Origin: Mastigocoleus testarum BC008
GTDB lineage: Bacteria > Cyanobacteriota > Cyanobacteriia > Cyanobacteriales > Nostocaceae
DNA: 64,000 bases
Assembly (NCBI RefSeq): GCF_001456025.1
Contig: NZ_LMTZ01000127.1
Span: 1 to 64,000 of the forward strand
Direction of reading: 5' to 3'
Below, piece by piece: positions 19,661-29,731 of this stretch. Below the pieces are notes generated by a model, which saw only the letters and a program-made list of their open reading frames with translations, made no database searches and was not told the DNA's origin. Positions within the stretch are counted from its first letter, which is position 1; the number at the start of each line of letters is the position of its first letter. The position numbers and the translations under genes are program-made.

Positions 19661-21064
19661 TTAATCCAGTGGTTTCATAGATAAAACTGGTTCATCTTCA
19701 CGTTCAATACCTCTTTCAAAACCAGCAGCAGCAGCTCTTGCACGACCAGCATGCCACAGGTGACCTACCAAAAACAGTAATGCAAAGATAAAGTGGAAAG
19801 AAGCTAGCCAGGTACGAGGTCCAACAAAATTAAAGGAGTTAAGTTCCGTGGCTAAACCACCTACTGAATTCAAAGAGCCGATAGGAGCATGAGTCATGTA
19901 CTCAGCAGCCCGACGAATTTGCCAAGGTTGAATATCATGCTCTAACTTGTCTATATCTAGACCATTGGGACCACGTAATGGCTCTAACCACGGTGCTCTG
20001 ACATCCCAAAAGCGCATAGTTTCAGCCCCAAAGATGATTTCTCCTGAAGGCGATCGCTGTAAATATTTTCCTAAACCGGTAGGACCTTGAGCCCCAGCAA
20101 CACTAGCCCCTAACTTTTGGTCGCGTACAATAAAATTTAACACTTGGGCAGTAGCAGCTTCACCAACGGTAGGACCATAAAACTCACTGGGATAAGCGGT
20201 ATTGTTAAACCAGATAAACATCGCTGCAATAAAAGCTTGTCCGGCGACATTGCCTAAACTTTGGGAAAGGTAAGCTTCACCAGACCAGATAAAGACTCTA
20301 TGGGTCCACTTAAATGGCTTAGTTACGATGTGCCAAATACCACCTAGGATCAGAATTCCGCCCATCCAAATATGACCGCCTACTAAATCCTCCAGGTTGT
20401 TAACGCTGACAATGTTACCTTGACCACCAGTAATATTTCTGAACACATAACCAAAAATGATTCTTGGATCAAGGGTGGGATTGGTCACAAAGCGCACTTC
20501 ACCGCCTCCTGGAGCCCAAGTGTCATATAAACCACCCCAAAACATTGCTTTACATACAAGTAATAAAGCGCCTACACCAAGAGCAATCAAGTGATATCCA
20601 AGAATACTGGTGACTTTGTCTTTATCACTCCAATCAAAATTGAAAAAACCTGCTAGCTTTTCGGGACCTTTGATTGAGTGATAAATGCCACCAAAACCCA
20701 AGACAGCAGACCCAATAAGATGGATTACAGCAATGGCAAAAAATGGGAAAGTGCTTATTACTTCACCTCCATGTCCCACACCAAAACCAAGAGTTGCAAT
20801 GTGGGGCATTAAAATTAAGCCCTGTTCGTACATGGGCTTATCTGGAATATAGTGAGCAACCTCGAACAACAGCATTGCTCCAGCCCAAAAAGCAATTATT
20901 CCGGCGTGAGCAACATGAGCTCCTAAGAAGCGCCCAGATAAGTTGATGAAACGGGCATTACCAGCCCACCAGGCATATCCAGTAGATGCTTGATCGCGAC
21001 CTTCGCTCTCAGGCGGACTGATAGTCGTGGTATTCGTAGCTGAACTTTCAAAAGGTGTTTCCAT
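19661..21064 (-). CDS. psbC2: Photosystem II CP43 antenna protein, far-red paralog
   Basis: CP43 is the second inner antenna of PSII and supplies ligands to the oxygen-evolving cluster. The 467-residue product has [18 protein letters not shown] near the N-terminus and six helices with paired His. The lumenal loop keeps GAETMRFWD, retaining the Glu (Mn ligand, E354 in standard numbering) and Arg (R357). The C-terminus [20 protein letters not shown] is standard. The N-terminal 20 residues are Ser/Thr-rich and differ from normal CP43. The usual psbD-psbC coding overlap is absent: 206 bp of repeats separate it from psbD3, so it may have its own translation start and possibly its own promoter. Confidence 0.97.
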   Translation of the reverse strand: METPFESSATNTTTISPPESEGRDQASTGYAWWAGNARFINLSGRFLGAHVAHAGIIAFWAGAMLLFEVAHYIPDKPMYEQGLILMPHIATLGFGVGHGGEVISTFPFFAIAVIHLIGSAVLGFGGIYHSIKGPEKLAGFFNFDWSDKDKVTSILGYHLIALGVGALLLVCKAMFWGGLYDTWAPGGGEVRFVTNPTLDPRIIFGYVFRNITGGQGNIVSVNNLEDLVGGHIWMGGILILGGIWHIVTKPFKWTHRVFIWSGEAYLSQSLGNVAGQAFIAAMFIWFNNTAYPSEFYGPTVGEAATAQVLNFIVRDQKLGASVAGAQGPTGLGKYLQRSPSGEIIFGAETMRFWDVRAPWLEPLRGPNGLDIDKLEHDIQPWQIRRAAEYMTHAPIGSLNSVGGLATELNSFNFVGPRTWLASFHFIFALLFLVGHLWHAGRARAAAAGFERGIEREDEPVLSMKPLD

Positions 21065-21074
21065 TGTTATTAAG

Positions 21075-21128
21075 CGATTAGGGATTAGTGATTAGGGATT
21101 AGGGATTAGGGATTAGGGATTAGGGATT
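21075..21128. repeat. Heptamer tandem repeat (GATTAGG)
   Basis: About seven near-perfect GATTAGG units lie in the spacer between psbD3 and psbC2, directly next to a 45-bp hairpin repeat. Confidence 0.9.
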
Positions 21129-21165
21129 GCACTGCGTGCCGCCGCAAGCGGCATATAGCGATTGG
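21121..21165. repeat. 45-bp hairpin repeat, copy 1
   Basis: The core is TGCCGC-cgcaa-GCGGCA, a 6-bp stem. A copy with about three differences lies at 36561-36605 in the same orientation, also between two far-red photosystem genes. Confidence 0.9.
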
Positions 21166-21270
21166 GATGGGTCATGGGGTGGGGAGGCATAGGAGATAAA
21201 AATAGTTACCAATACCTACTCCCCAATCCCCATTCATCGTAAGGTGCGGGCGTACCCCAATCGCCATCCC

Positions 21271-22329
21271 CTAAAGTGCATTTCCGCGAGGTAATACTTC
21301 TTCGGGGAATTGGAAGTTTTGGTGGGGTTGGTCTTGTGGAGCCATCCAAGCCCTGACGCCCTCATTCAGGAGAATGTTTTTGGTGTAGAATGTCTCAAAC
21401 TCTGGATCTTCAGCGGCTCTTAACTCTTGGCTGATAAAATCATATGCTCGTAAATTAAAGGCTAAACCCGCCATTCCAATTGCACTCATCCACAAACCGG
21501 TCACTGGTACAAACAGCATGAAAAAGTGCAACCATCGCTTATTGGAAAATGCAATTCCAAAAATCTGCGACCAAAAACGGTTAGCAGTAACAAAGGAATA
21601 AGTTTCTTCTGCTTGAGTTGCACTAAAAGCACCGAAAGTATTGAAATTTCTACCATCTTTGAAGAGGGTATTTTCCACTGTTGCACCGTGAATAGCACAT
21701 AATAAAGCACCACCTAATACACCTGCTACGCCCATCATATGGAACGGGTTGAGCGTATAGTTATGGAAACCTTGGAAGAATAGCAAGAAACGGAAAATTG
21801 CGGCTACCCCAAAACTGGGAGCAAAAAACCAGCTAGATTGACCTAATGGATAAACCAAAAATACAGAAACAAAAACGGCAATAGGTGCAGAAAATGCGAT
21901 CGCATTATACGGTCGAAGACGCACAAGTCTGGCAATCTCAAATTGTCGCAGCATAAAGCCGATTAAACCAAAAGCACCATGGAAGGCGACAAAATTCCAT
22001 AATCCACCAAGTTGACACCAGCGGGTAAAATCTCCCTGTGCTTCTGGTCCCCATAATAATAGTAAGGAGTGATCTAGACTATCGGGGGGGGTAGAAACAG
22101 CTGCGGTAAGGAAATTACAACCCTCTATGTAAGAACTGACAATACCATGGGTGTACCAAGAAGTTACGAAGGTTGTACCGGTAAACCAAGCCCCAATAGA
22201 CAAGTAAGCACAGGGGAACAATAAAAGACCAGACCAACCGATGAAAACAAAGCGATCGCGTTTGAGCCAGTCATCGAGGATGCCAAACCATCCTAAACCA
22301 GTCTGACTGCGTCTAAGAGCTACAGTCAT
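21271..22329 (-). CDS. psbD3: Photosystem II D2 protein, far-red paralog
   Basis: D2 forms the PSII reaction centre with D1. The 352-residue product has the standard start [20 protein letters not shown] and length. [16 protein letters not shown] carries the redox-active tyrosine YD (Y160 region). [21 protein letters not shown] carries the P680 histidine and its neighbours, and the C-terminus ends [12 protein letters not shown] as usual. It lies in the left arm between apcD2 and psbC2. Nothing suggests loss of function. It is expected to pair with PsbA3 in far-red PSII and to be transcribed only in far-red light (by analogy with described FaRLiP clusters). Confidence 0.97.
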   Translation of the reverse strand: MTVALRRSQTGLGWFGILDDWLKRDRFVFIGWSGLLLFPCAYLSIGAWFTGTTFVTSWYTHGIVSSYIEGCNFLTAAVSTPPDSLDHSLLLLWGPEAQGDFTRWCQLGGLWNFVAFHGAFGLIGFMLRQFEIARLVRLRPYNAIAFSAPIAVFVSVFLVYPLGQSSWFFAPSFGVAAIFRFLLFFQGFHNYTLNPFHMMGVAGVLGGALLCAIHGATVENTLFKDGRNFNTFGAFSATQAEETYSFVTANRFWSQIFGIAFSNKRWLHFFMLFVPVTGLWMSAIGMAGLAFNLRAYDFISQELRAAEDPEFETFYTKNILLNEGVRAWMAPQDQPHQNFQFPEEVLPRGNAL

Positions 22330-22588
22330 ATTATTTTTCCTTTTTTTGTAATAGTGAGTAGTGAGTGGTGAGTAATAAGTAACAAGTAATGAGTAATGAG
22401 TGGTGAAAGGTGTTCGCGGATCCGCTCTCAGCTACGCTAAGAGCTTGAAAAGCACCGAAAGTGAACAGCATCGGCGCAGCTTAGGGCGTGGCGTTAGCCA
22501 TAGGTTGAGTGAATATAAAACCTAATCGCCAATCCCCAGTCGCCATTCGCCGTTAGGCGCGGGCTCACCCCAGTCCCCAATCCCCACA
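22330..22588. repeat. Spacer with tandem and GC-rich repeats
   Basis: Near 22350-22405 there are imperfect heptamers of the AGTAATG / AGTAGTG type. A GC-rich dispersed repeat follows (GGGCGTGGCGTTAGCC at about 22483). No coding frame is seen. Confidence 0.65.
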
Positions 22589-23110
22589 TCACCAATCCGG
22601 ATTACCATCGTTTACAAAGTAAGGGGTACCGGGTAGAGCAAGGGCTTGAATTATGTGGTCAAAATAAGGGATAACGAAAGCTGCATCGTCATCACCTAAA
22701 AGTTCTCGTGCTTCTTCTTTAATACAGCACAATGCTTCTACCCAATTAGCCAAGGGTATACCTAAAGATTTGTACATTTCTTTCATGCCGACAATGCCAA
22801 TTTCTGTTAATGGCTGTTCGTTACCAGCCAAAACACAATAAGCAACTAAACGAATATACCAACCTTGATCGCGCTGACATGAAGATGTCTTTCTCATATT
22901 GCCACTATTACTGGGGGTATTAGGACACACCTTCCAGAATCTATTACTACCTCTTTCTACCAAGCGCCTTTGGTTTTTCGCCAAAGTTGTAGCAATTCGA
23001 ATTCGCTGCGTCCCGGAGTGACAAAATTTTTGAATCATGTGAATTTCGCCGGGACTAGGATAACGCAGTTCTTCGTCAGCATTAAGAATGACTTGTTTAA
23101 CTATACTCAT
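22589..23110 (-). CDS. apcD2: Far-red allophycocyanin alpha-type subunit with C-terminal tail
   Basis: This is an allophycocyanin alpha/ApcD-type subunit that carries a bilin on the Cys in SSCQRDQGWYIRLVAY. I place the start at MSIVKQVILNADEELRYP, where the paralogs start, and not four codons upstream. That ATG overlaps the apcE2 stop by 14 bp (23097-23110), so translation is probably coupled. An upstream GAGG lies inside apcE2. The Trp in QGWY and the NTPSNSGN insert are shared with the two other alpha paralogs here. The product has about 15 extra C-terminal residues (LPGTPYFVNDGNPDW) that the others lack. The exact suffix (D2 versus D3) is assigned by position only. Confidence 0.85.
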   Translation of the reverse strand: MSIVKQVILNADEELRYPSPGEIHMIQKFCHSGTQRIRIATTLAKNQRRLVERGSNRFWKVCPNTPSNSGNMRKTSSCQRDQGWYIRLVAYCVLAGNEQPLTEIGIVGMKEMYKSLGIPLANWVEALCCIKEEARELLGDDDAAFVIPYFDHIIQALALPGTPYFVNDGNPDW

Positions 23111-25460
23111 AATTATCCTCATTTTGAGAGCCAGTATTTTGAGAATCGGTTATTGGCTCTTGGAACTGCGTCATGCTTTGTGCTACTAACTCTGATTTTG
23201 AGTTGTTGGATACATGTTCGGAGTTTTGCTGTTGCATGTCAGCAAATTCTGACCAGAAAAGTTGTTTTGGGACATTGCGATGCTTGGGAATAAATGCATC
23301 CAGTTCAGATGGTGATGAAACGGAGGATTTAGCCTGTAAATTTACAGTTACAGCCTCAACCGATCGAGAACGGCGCATTGCAAAACCTCTGGGTGTAACA
23401 TAACGCTCATGAGGAACTGTATTTTCCCCAAAAACTTCTATATATTCGGGGTTGTTGATAATTTCATCTATCAGAACGTAAAATCCTTTGGTAGCACAAA
23501 TATCATAGTAGCGATTCATTTCTTCTCGTCCATAGGTAGGACGACCTAACAAACGTCGATGAATATATTCAATTGCTTTAGTAATGTAGAGTTTTTCCCA
23601 ATACATCTGACGAAACCAATTAGACTTAGCTAACTGACGGATAAACTCCCGCATTGTAATTTCGCCACCCTTGAGCTTGGTCTCTGCAGTTGCTAAACGT
23701 TGACCTTCTAATAACTCACGCCCAAATACCTGTCGATAAGCTCCTCTAATTACCGCTTCGGGTGAATGTCTGGCTAAACTTACACTAAGTTCTTGTTGCT
23801 TTTTATTATTAACTGTATCATCTGATTTTTGGCTATCTTGTAGAGAATGAACAAAAAACTTCTCTACATGTTCTAGCTTCATTACTCTTCCCAAAGAACC
23901 TGGTACTTTGCAATAGTTGGTCTGATTTGCATTCTGAACCGGCGAAGCGCAATTAATCAAAATCCGACGAGTATCTTTGTTAAAGAATGCAGGTTCGGGA
24001 TGAGGGTTCCGGGTTTCTTGAGGAAAGATTGCACCAAATTGAATTTCTAATGGGTCATTACCACAACCATAAGGGTGATGATCGGGTAATGGTTTTTGAT
24101 ATTTAGCAAACAGTGTGACAAACTGGGGAACTTTACGAACGGGTGCACTATACTTGAATAAATCTATTTGCGGACCCCAATTACGACATTCCTGAGCTTC
24201 TTGACCCAAACCACGCAAATATGGTACTGTCTCCTCACCAAAATAATCGCTGTATTCTTGGCAATCTACCAAAGTATCTACCAGTTTAGGTAAACCACCT
24301 TTGGTTATAACTGCAAAATATTCTTGAAACTCTGTTAAAGAACTTAAGCCACGACCTAAAAAGTGACGTATCGCCAGTTCTATAATACGACTGATTGTAT
24401 AAGGCTCATAAAAAAGTGTCCGGTAGAGGCGAGATTTACCCAGCCTCCGAACAAACTCTTTCATGGAGATTTGTCCACCCTTAAGTTGAGATTCTAGTTC
24501 AGTACCAGGAAAAGCATATGTTGCAGTAATGTCACGCTCAAAAACTTGACGATAAGCGGCTGTTATAACTACTTGCTTTTCCGTTTCCGGTAGAACCGAC
24601 TTCATAACAAATTTTGGTCGGTGTTGGGATGCGATCGCATAACTTTCAGGTAAGACCAAACCTTGCTGCTCATTGGAAACTCCAATCCTAAGTTTGACTG
24701 GAGGTTTTTCCTCAAGATACTCGGAAATCAAAACATCAAAATAATACTTAATAACGTTTGTCGCCTCAGTATTATCCTGTAAATAACTAACCGAGATCCG
24801 CCGCATTTCCTTGAGAGCAACAACGGTAGCTTCCGTTATATCTTCTGGCATTACTCCACGTAAGCCTCGGACATTAACTGTGAGAATGCTAGGGTCCCCA
24901 GCAACAATGGCGTAGGTAATGTAACGCAAAAACCATGACAAGTCTCGCATAGACCTTTTCATTCTTTTTGGTCCATAGCGAGAAATATTGATAAAGCGAA
25001 AACCACCAGGAAGTGGATCTCTGTCAGTAAAAAGTGTTCGTGCTTGTTCCCACCAAGCTCTAACAGGAGCAAAAATATTTGGAGCTTTAATTAGTTTGAG
25101 ACGTTCTTTAACTGGAACAACACGATTCCTGATTGCCGCAGTGAGATAATCTTCACCAACATAGTAACCCGAACCTGGCATCGCTACCTGTTCTTGAGGC
25201 TTTTCTAGATAATCCATTGGCGAACCGCCAACAAAAATACGGTTTGCCCCAGCAGACACTATTTCATCTGAATTATTAGTTAAGATTGCAGCAATTTCCA
25301 ATCGTAGCTCACCAGAACTAAAAAAAGACTTTAGTTCTTGAAACTCAGTACGTGTTAAGCAACGGTCTCTTTGTTCCGCTTGAGAAATAACTGCAATAGG
25401 TAAAGTCTGATATTGTTGTGGATGGATAACTGGGCTACCACCACTTACTTTTACACTCAT
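23097..25460 (-). CDS. apcE2: Core-membrane linker ApcE2 of far-red allophycocyanin
   Basis: ApcE anchors the phycobilisome core to the membrane and passes energy to PSII. The 787-residue product has an N-terminal bilin-binding domain (about 1-245) with an internal loop (about 75-145). Two linker repeats (Pfam00427-type) follow, starting at ITAAYRQVFERDI (about 305) and VIRGAYRQVFGREL (about 565). Two repeats imply a two-cylinder core, as known for far-red phycobilisomes. In ordinary ApcE the bilin Cys lies in ENACSGEAT, whereas here the matching stretch reads MPEDITEAT, with no Cys. This is the hallmark of ApcE2, which holds phycocyanobilin non-covalently and absorbs further red. The C-terminal 60 residues are polar and low in complexity. 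Confidence 0.95.
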   Translation of the reverse strand: MSVKVSGGSPVIHPQQYQTLPIAVISQAEQRDRCLTRTEFQELKSFFSSGELRLEIAAILTNNSDEIVSAGANRIFVGGSPMDYLEKPQEQVAMPGSGYYVGEDYLTAAIRNRVVPVKERLKLIKAPNIFAPVRAWWEQARTLFTDRDPLPGGFRFINISRYGPKRMKRSMRDLSWFLRYITYAIVAGDPSILTVNVRGLRGVMPEDITEATVVALKEMRRISVSYLQDNTEATNVIKYYFDVLISEYLEEKPPVKLRIGVSNEQQGLVLPESYAIASQHRPKFVMKSVLPETEKQVVITAAYRQVFERDITATYAFPGTELESQLKGGQISMKEFVRRLGKSRLYRTLFYEPYTISRIIELAIRHFLGRGLSSLTEFQEYFAVITKGGLPKLVDTLVDCQEYSDYFGEETVPYLRGLGQEAQECRNWGPQIDLFKYSAPVRKVPQFVTLFAKYQKPLPDHHPYGCGNDPLEIQFGAIFPQETRNPHPEPAFFNKDTRRILINCASPVQNANQTNYCKVPGSLGRVMKLEHVEKFFVHSLQDSQKSDDTVNNKKQQELSVSLARHSPEAVIRGAYRQVFGRELLEGQRLATAETKLKGGEITMREFIRQLAKSNWFRQMYWEKLYITKAIEYIHRRLLGRPTYGREEMNRYYDICATKGFYVLIDEIINNPEYIEVFGENTVPHERYVTPRGFAMRRSRSVEAVTVNLQAKSSVSSPSELDAFIPKHRNVPKQLFWSEFADMQQQNSEHVSNNSKSELVAQSMTQFQEPITDSQNTGSQNEDNYEYS

Positions 25461-25539
25461 TTAATTTTTCCTTTGTCACTTATCCCTTACCAATGTTCTC
25501 CCAATCCCTAGTCACTAATCCCTAGTCGCCAACTCCTAC

Positions 25540-26019
25540 TCAAGCCATCAATCCTTGGATCAAGTAGTCAAAATAAGGTGCAACTTCGGTGACATCTTTC
25601 AGAGATAAAAGTTCTAAAGAAGCTTCTTTGAGAGAACGAATAGCTTCAACTAAATTTGGGAGTGGAATTTCCAGGGATTCGTACATTTCCTTCACCCCAA
25701 TAGTGCCGATTTTTGCCAAAGGTTCCACGTCTCCCACCACTATAGAATAAGTAATCAGACGAACATACCAACTTTGGTCTCGCAAACATGAAGCCCTATA
25801 AGTTTTATTACCACTATTACTGGGTGTATCAGGACACCGTTCCCAAAATCTCAAACTGGCTTTTTCCACAATTTTTTGTTCATTTTCAGCGAGAATTGTG
25901 GCTAGACGAATCCGAGAAAGTCCACTTTCGTAAAAATCTAGGATTGCACTTAATTCTCCCGCATTTAGATAACGAGCTTCTCGGTCAGCTTGAGCAATTG
26001 ATCTTGTAATGATGCTCAT
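25540..26019 (-). CDS. apcD3: Far-red allophycocyanin alpha-type subunit
   Basis: The 159-residue phycobiliprotein begins MSIITRSIAQADREARYL and has the bilin Cys in RASCLRDQSWYVRLITY. It shares the SW/GW tryptophan and the CPDTPSNSGN segment with the other two alpha paralogs, and the family length. It lies between apcB2 and apcE2. The suffix D3 rests on gene order only. Its sequence is the most diverged of the three (for example KTYRASCLRD versus RKTASCQRD). It should form far-red absorbing trimers with ApcB2. Confidence 0.88.
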   Translation of the reverse strand: MSIITRSIAQADREARYLNAGELSAILDFYESGLSRIRLATILAENEQKIVEKASLRFWERCPDTPSNSGNKTYRASCLRDQSWYVRLITYSIVVGDVEPLAKIGTIGVKEMYESLEIPLPNLVEAIRSLKEASLELLSLKDVTEVAPYFDYLIQGLMA

Positions 26020-26104
26020 GACAATCCTACTTGTAGTGTGCTTACAGTTGATATTTAGGTGTATTAACTATCAACTATTAACTGCTATAACAGTAGTCAT
26101 CATT

Positions 26105-26198
26105 GTTAGGACATTTTTTCTTATCCGTTCCCTGTTTTGGTCACGATTCACGCGTTCCCTGTTCCCCATTCCCTTTTTACCAAAAATAATGTCCTAAC
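26105..26198. repeat. MITE-like element with 11-bp terminal inverted repeats
   Basis: GTTAGGACATT (26105-26115) and AATGTCCTAAC (26188-26198) are perfect inverted copies flanking 72 bp without coding capacity. It lies between apcB2 and apcD3. The end sequence ATGTCCTAAC also occurs at about 52574. Confidence 0.6.
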
Positions 26199-26248
26199 TT
26201 ATATGTCCATTGCTATAAAAAGATTTGTGGCTTAACTAAAAATACTTT

Positions 26249-26734
26249 TCAACTTAGACCAGCAGCAATGTAATCAAAGTAAACACCCATTTCTTTACCA
26301 GCTTCAGCACCTAGCATACTACCGACAACTTCTTTCATCGCTTGCACTGCTCGGATAGTTCCACCAACGGGAACTCCCAGAGAATTATAAGTTTCCCTTA
26401 AGCCATTAAGGATACGTTCATCTAAAATTGAAACATCACCAGCTAACATGGCATAAGTCGCATAGCGCAGAAAATAGTCTAAGTCACGTACGCAAGCAGC
26501 GTAACGACGACAAGTGTACATATTTCCACCAGGAGCTGTAATATCTGTGTAAAGCAAGGACTTAGCAACAGTCTGAGTTACGATATTTTTAGCATTAGCG
26601 CTGACAACAGTAGCAGATCGCGCCCGCATGTCACCAGTATGGAAATAGTGTTCTAATTTCTCCAAGGAAGTATTATCTAGATATTTGCCTTGAACGTCAG
26701 AAGAATTAATCAAAGCAGTAATTGCATCTTGCAT
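26249..26734 (-). CDS. apcB2: Far-red allophycocyanin beta subunit
   Basis: The 161-residue product begins [20 protein letters not shown] and has the beta-type bilin site [20 protein letters not shown]. The '[19 protein letters not shown]' segment that follows is characteristic of ApcB. The Asn region before the bilin (PGGNMYTC) is conserved but carries an extra Cys in place of Thr. It is the only beta-type gene in the cluster and so the partner for the three alpha-type copies. It is 169 bp downstream of apcD5, separated by a heptamer array. Confidence 0.93.
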   Translation of the reverse strand: MQDAITALINSSDVQGKYLDNTSLEKLEHYFHTGDMRARSATVVSANAKNIVTQTVAKSLLYTDITAPGGNMYTCRRYAACVRDLDYFLRYATYAMLAGDVSILDERILNGLRETYNSLGVPVGGTIRAVQAMKEVVGSMLGAEAGKEMGVYFDYIAAGLS

Positions 26735-26828
26735 AATCTAAATTTTCCAAACGAAGTTTTTACAGTGTATTGCAAATCAATCAGGTACAGGATCAATTCT
26801 TCATTACCATATATAAAAAAGTTTTAAA

Positions 26829-26862
<34 letters not shown>

Positions 26863-26903
26863 ATTCTGCTATGTATTCTGAGTTAAAGATTAGGAATCAA
26901 AAA

Positions 26904-27380
26904 TTAAGAAAGAGCCTGAATTATATAGTCAAAATAAGGTCCTACTTCAACTGCATCTTCTTCACTCATCATTGATACAGCTTCTTCTTTGACGCAACGC
27001 ATAGCCTCAACTAAATTTCTCAATGGTATCTCTAAATTGTTGTACATTTCTTTAATGCCAACAGTACCAATTTCTTCAAGGGGTTTTTCACTACCAGCCA
27101 AGATTGAATAAGCTACTAAGCGTACATACCATCCCTGGTCGCGCTGACAAGAAGCTGTTTTACGTTCGTTACCGCTATTACTTGGAGTATTAGGACAGCG
27201 TTCCCAAAATCTCATACTGCCGTTTTGGACAATTTGTTGCTCATTGTCTGCCAATATTTTGGCAATCCGAATTCTCTGATCTCCCGTTTTTAAGAAGTCT
27301 TGAAATATTCTTAATTCTTTAGGAGCAGGATATCGGGCTTCACTATCAGCATTAAGAATCAATTCGGTGACAACGCTCAT
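26904..27380 (-). CDS. apcD5: Far-red allophycocyanin alpha-type subunit ApcD5
   Basis: The 158-residue product begins MSVVTELILNADSEARYP and has the bilin Cys in KTASCQRDQGWYVRLVAYS. It keeps the allophycocyanin alpha helices and ends YFDYIIQALS. It is the first gene upstream of apcB2 on the minus strand, so the pair should give the bulk ApcD5/ApcB2 heterodimer of the far-red core. The QGWY tryptophan and the PNTPSNSGN motif set it apart from housekeeping ApcA. The paralog number is taken from known far-red gene pairs. Confidence 0.88.
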   Translation of the reverse strand: MSVVTELILNADSEARYPAPKELRIFQDFLKTGDQRIRIAKILADNEQQIVQNGSMRFWERCPNTPSNSGNERKTASCQRDQGWYVRLVAYSILAGSEKPLEEIGTVGIKEMYNNLEIPLRNLVEAMRCVKEEAVSMMSEEDAVEVGPYFDYIIQALS

Positions 27381-27810
27381 TACTTACTCCTTATTATTTA
27401 TTGATTATTAGTTGTTGGTTATTAGTCATTAGTTGTTTCTACTGACTAATAACTTGATATGAAGGTGAATAGCGGGACATAGACAACAAAAAAGTGAGAA
27501 ACAGCCTCAAAGCGAGTCATGACAAAGGATTAACTTCAAAGTGCTAAAAATTGCTCTTAATCGCTCAGAACTTAGCGCAGCTAGAGTTTGCGGCGTCGGT
27601 GTAAGCGTCCAGTGTGGCTTTAGCAATAACCTAGATATATTCAGAAAACAATCAATTGACGTAAAACCATTGATTTATGAAGCTTTGAGACTGTTTTTTG
27701 AATGAAAAATGTCCAGGTCCCGATAGGTAAGGGATAAAAGCAAGGTGAGAGGGAGAAGTAGGGAAAAATTTGCAATTAAATTCTCCCTTCTTCTTCTCTT
27801 TTACTTACCT
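27381..27810. other. Spacer psbA3-apcD5 with repeats
   Basis: The 430-bp stretch holds an imperfect heptamer array near 27390-27460 (TTATTAGT type). An inverted repeat just below psbA3 (AGGGAGAA at 27750-27757, TTCTCCCT at 27781-27788) could act as a weak terminator or as an RNA-stabilising stem. It presumably holds the apcD5 promoter. Confidence 0.45.
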
Positions 27811-28905
27811 TTAAGAAGCGGCTAATGCTGGAGCTTTGAAGGAAACATTTACAGGAACAGCTTCACCACAAGCAAGATCGAGTGGAAAATTGTGAGCATT
27901 CCGTTCGTGCATCACTTCAAAGCCCAGATTTGCTCGATTTAATAGATCGGCCCAACTAGGAAGTACCCGACCCTCTGAATCAAGAATCGAATTATTAAAG
28001 TTGAATCCGTTCAGGTTGAATGCCATGGTACTGATACCTATAGCAGTCGCCCAAATGCAAATTACAGGCCAAGCCGCAAGAAAGAAATGTAATGAGCGAC
28101 TATTGTTGAAGCTAGCATATTGGAATATCAGACGACCAAAATAGCCATGTGCTGCAACAATGTTGTATGTTTCTTGCTCTTGTCCAAATTTGTAACCATA
28201 GTTTTGGGATTCTGATTCAGTAGTCTCCCGTACAATACTAGAGGTGACAAGAGAACCGTGCATTGCACAGAATAAGGACCCTCCAAGTACTCCAGCGACT
28301 CCTAACATATGAAAAGGATTCATAAGGATGTTATGTTCGGCTTGGAAGACAAACATGAAGTTAAAGGTGCCGCTTATACCCATAGGTAAACCATCAGAGA
28401 AGCTACCTTGTCCGATGGGATAAATCAGGAATACTGATGTAGTTGCGGCAAGTGGAGCACTATAAGCAACAGCAATCCACGGACGCATACCCAAACGGTA
28501 AGAAAGCTCCCACTCCCGACCCATATAGCAAGCAAGGGCTGGGATGTAATGAAAAGCTATCATCTGATATGGGCCGCCATTATATAGCCATTCATCCATG
28601 GAAGCAGCTTCCCAAATTGGGTAGAAGTGTAAGCCAATTGCATTGGAGGTAGGTACGACCGCACCAGTAATAATATTGTTGCCATAAAGTAGCGAACCTG
28701 ATAGTGGTTCGCGAATGCCGTCAATATCTACGGGTGGAGCTGCAATAAAGGCGATAATAAAAACGCAAGTGGAGACTCCCAGTAGAGGAATCATTAAAAC
28801 CCCAAACCAACCTATATAAAGTCGATTTTCAGTACTAGTGACCCAATTACAGAACTTTTCCCATAGGGAAAGGGGTCTAGGCTGCTGTTGTGAAAATGTA
28901 GTCAT
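27811..28905 (-). CDS. psbA3: Photosystem II D1 protein, far-red paralog
   Basis: This D1 copy retains all residues needed for water oxidation, unlike chlF on the other arm. The redox Tyr lies in [14 protein letters not shown] (Y162), followed by the D170-equivalent Asp (D171). QAEHN carries the E189/H190 equivalents, and the C-terminus has [15 protein letters not shown] with the H332, E333, H337, D342 and A344 equivalents. Residue 131 is Glu (CYMGREWEL), the E130-type quinone-side variant. The herbicide-loop Ser (ASFNNSRS) is kept. The His of standard LMHPFHM is Asn (LMNPFHM). It is the first gene of the left arm, facing rfpB. Confidence 0.95.
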   Translation of the reverse strand: MTTFSQQQPRPLSLWEKFCNWVTSTENRLYIGWFGVLMIPLLGVSTCVFIIAFIAAPPVDIDGIREPLSGSLLYGNNIITGAVVPTSNAIGLHFYPIWEAASMDEWLYNGGPYQMIAFHYIPALACYMGREWELSYRLGMRPWIAVAYSAPLAATTSVFLIYPIGQGSFSDGLPMGISGTFNFMFVFQAEHNILMNPFHMLGVAGVLGGSLFCAMHGSLVTSSIVRETTESESQNYGYKFGQEQETYNIVAAHGYFGRLIFQYASFNNSRSLHFFLAAWPVICIWATAIGISTMAFNLNGFNFNNSILDSEGRVLPSWADLLNRANLGFEVMHERNAHNFPLDLACGEAVPVNVSFKAPALAAS

Positions 28906-29731
28906 AAGTTCCGCAACGGTATTTGAGTATCTATCAGAAAAATGTAAAGAAATGAAATTGCTACTTACCGTTTTAAGTAGCCTTTAATTGGTTTATGAGA
29001 CAGGAAATTAGATGTTTATTAGTTACAACGACTAGCAGAACAGCCCTCACTCCGCTAGCGTTATGTGGTGCTAAGCGGCTCACAAATATATCCTTAGAAA
29101 TTCCCCATTGCAACAACTTGATAATGTTAAGATGCGACGGGGAAGTTTTTTCTGCAGTCTGAAGTACCAATTTGGCTTTCCCAAAAATCTAGCTTCAGGT
29201 TTATGAAGAAAGGATATTGAATAAAAATGAAGAACTAATGAAGAATGTTGTTTTTGTTACAAAAATTAACTATTTTTCTAATAATATTTTTTTGTAGTAG
29301 GAGTCAGGACAGACCGCGTCCTTAGGGACGATTAGGTGTTAGGAGGAAAAGAGGTTTGTAGAGATCACCCACCGGGTCGTCTTCCAAGAATGTTGACTAG
29401 TAGATTTAAGTTTTCATTTAATTTAGATTGATAACTCATCCAATATAAATTTAAGTAAACAAGTTTAATTTTTATTGAAGCTAGATAACTTTTGAGTGAC
29501 AAACCCGTTAATAATGATTTCTAATAAAACAATTTAAAAAATATGCTTTCAATAGTAGATTGTCGTATGTAAACCATAGATAATATCCATGTCTATGCAT
29601 CATAATATCGCAGACTTGTTTGCTAGTAGTACTTTTTGCGTTCGCCTAACGCTATCGCGATTGATTTTTCAGTGTTTTTTCGTATCTCTGCCGATCTAAA
29701 TCTAGTCTTAGGTGCACCAGGGTGATTTTAA
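28906..29731. promoter_or_regulatory. Divergent control region psbA3 / rfpB
   Basis: The 826-bp spacer separates the two arms of the far-red cluster, so it should contain the promoter of the left arm and that of the rfp operon. It has no convincing gene. At 29304-29319 it carries a 16-bp string (GTCAGGACAGACCGCG) whose reverse complement lies inside the heptamer array at 57.2-57.3 kb. I cannot point to a certain RfpB binding site. Confidence 0.5.

Noticed and set aside
26009-26197. 62-codon hydrophobic frame between apcD3 and apcB2
   Set aside because: It overlaps the MITE-like element and the apcD3 start, and has no homolog that I recognise.
28973-29170. 65-codon minus-strand frame in the divergent control region
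   Set aside because: No recognisable domain, poor start context, and it would occupy the expected promoter of psbA3.
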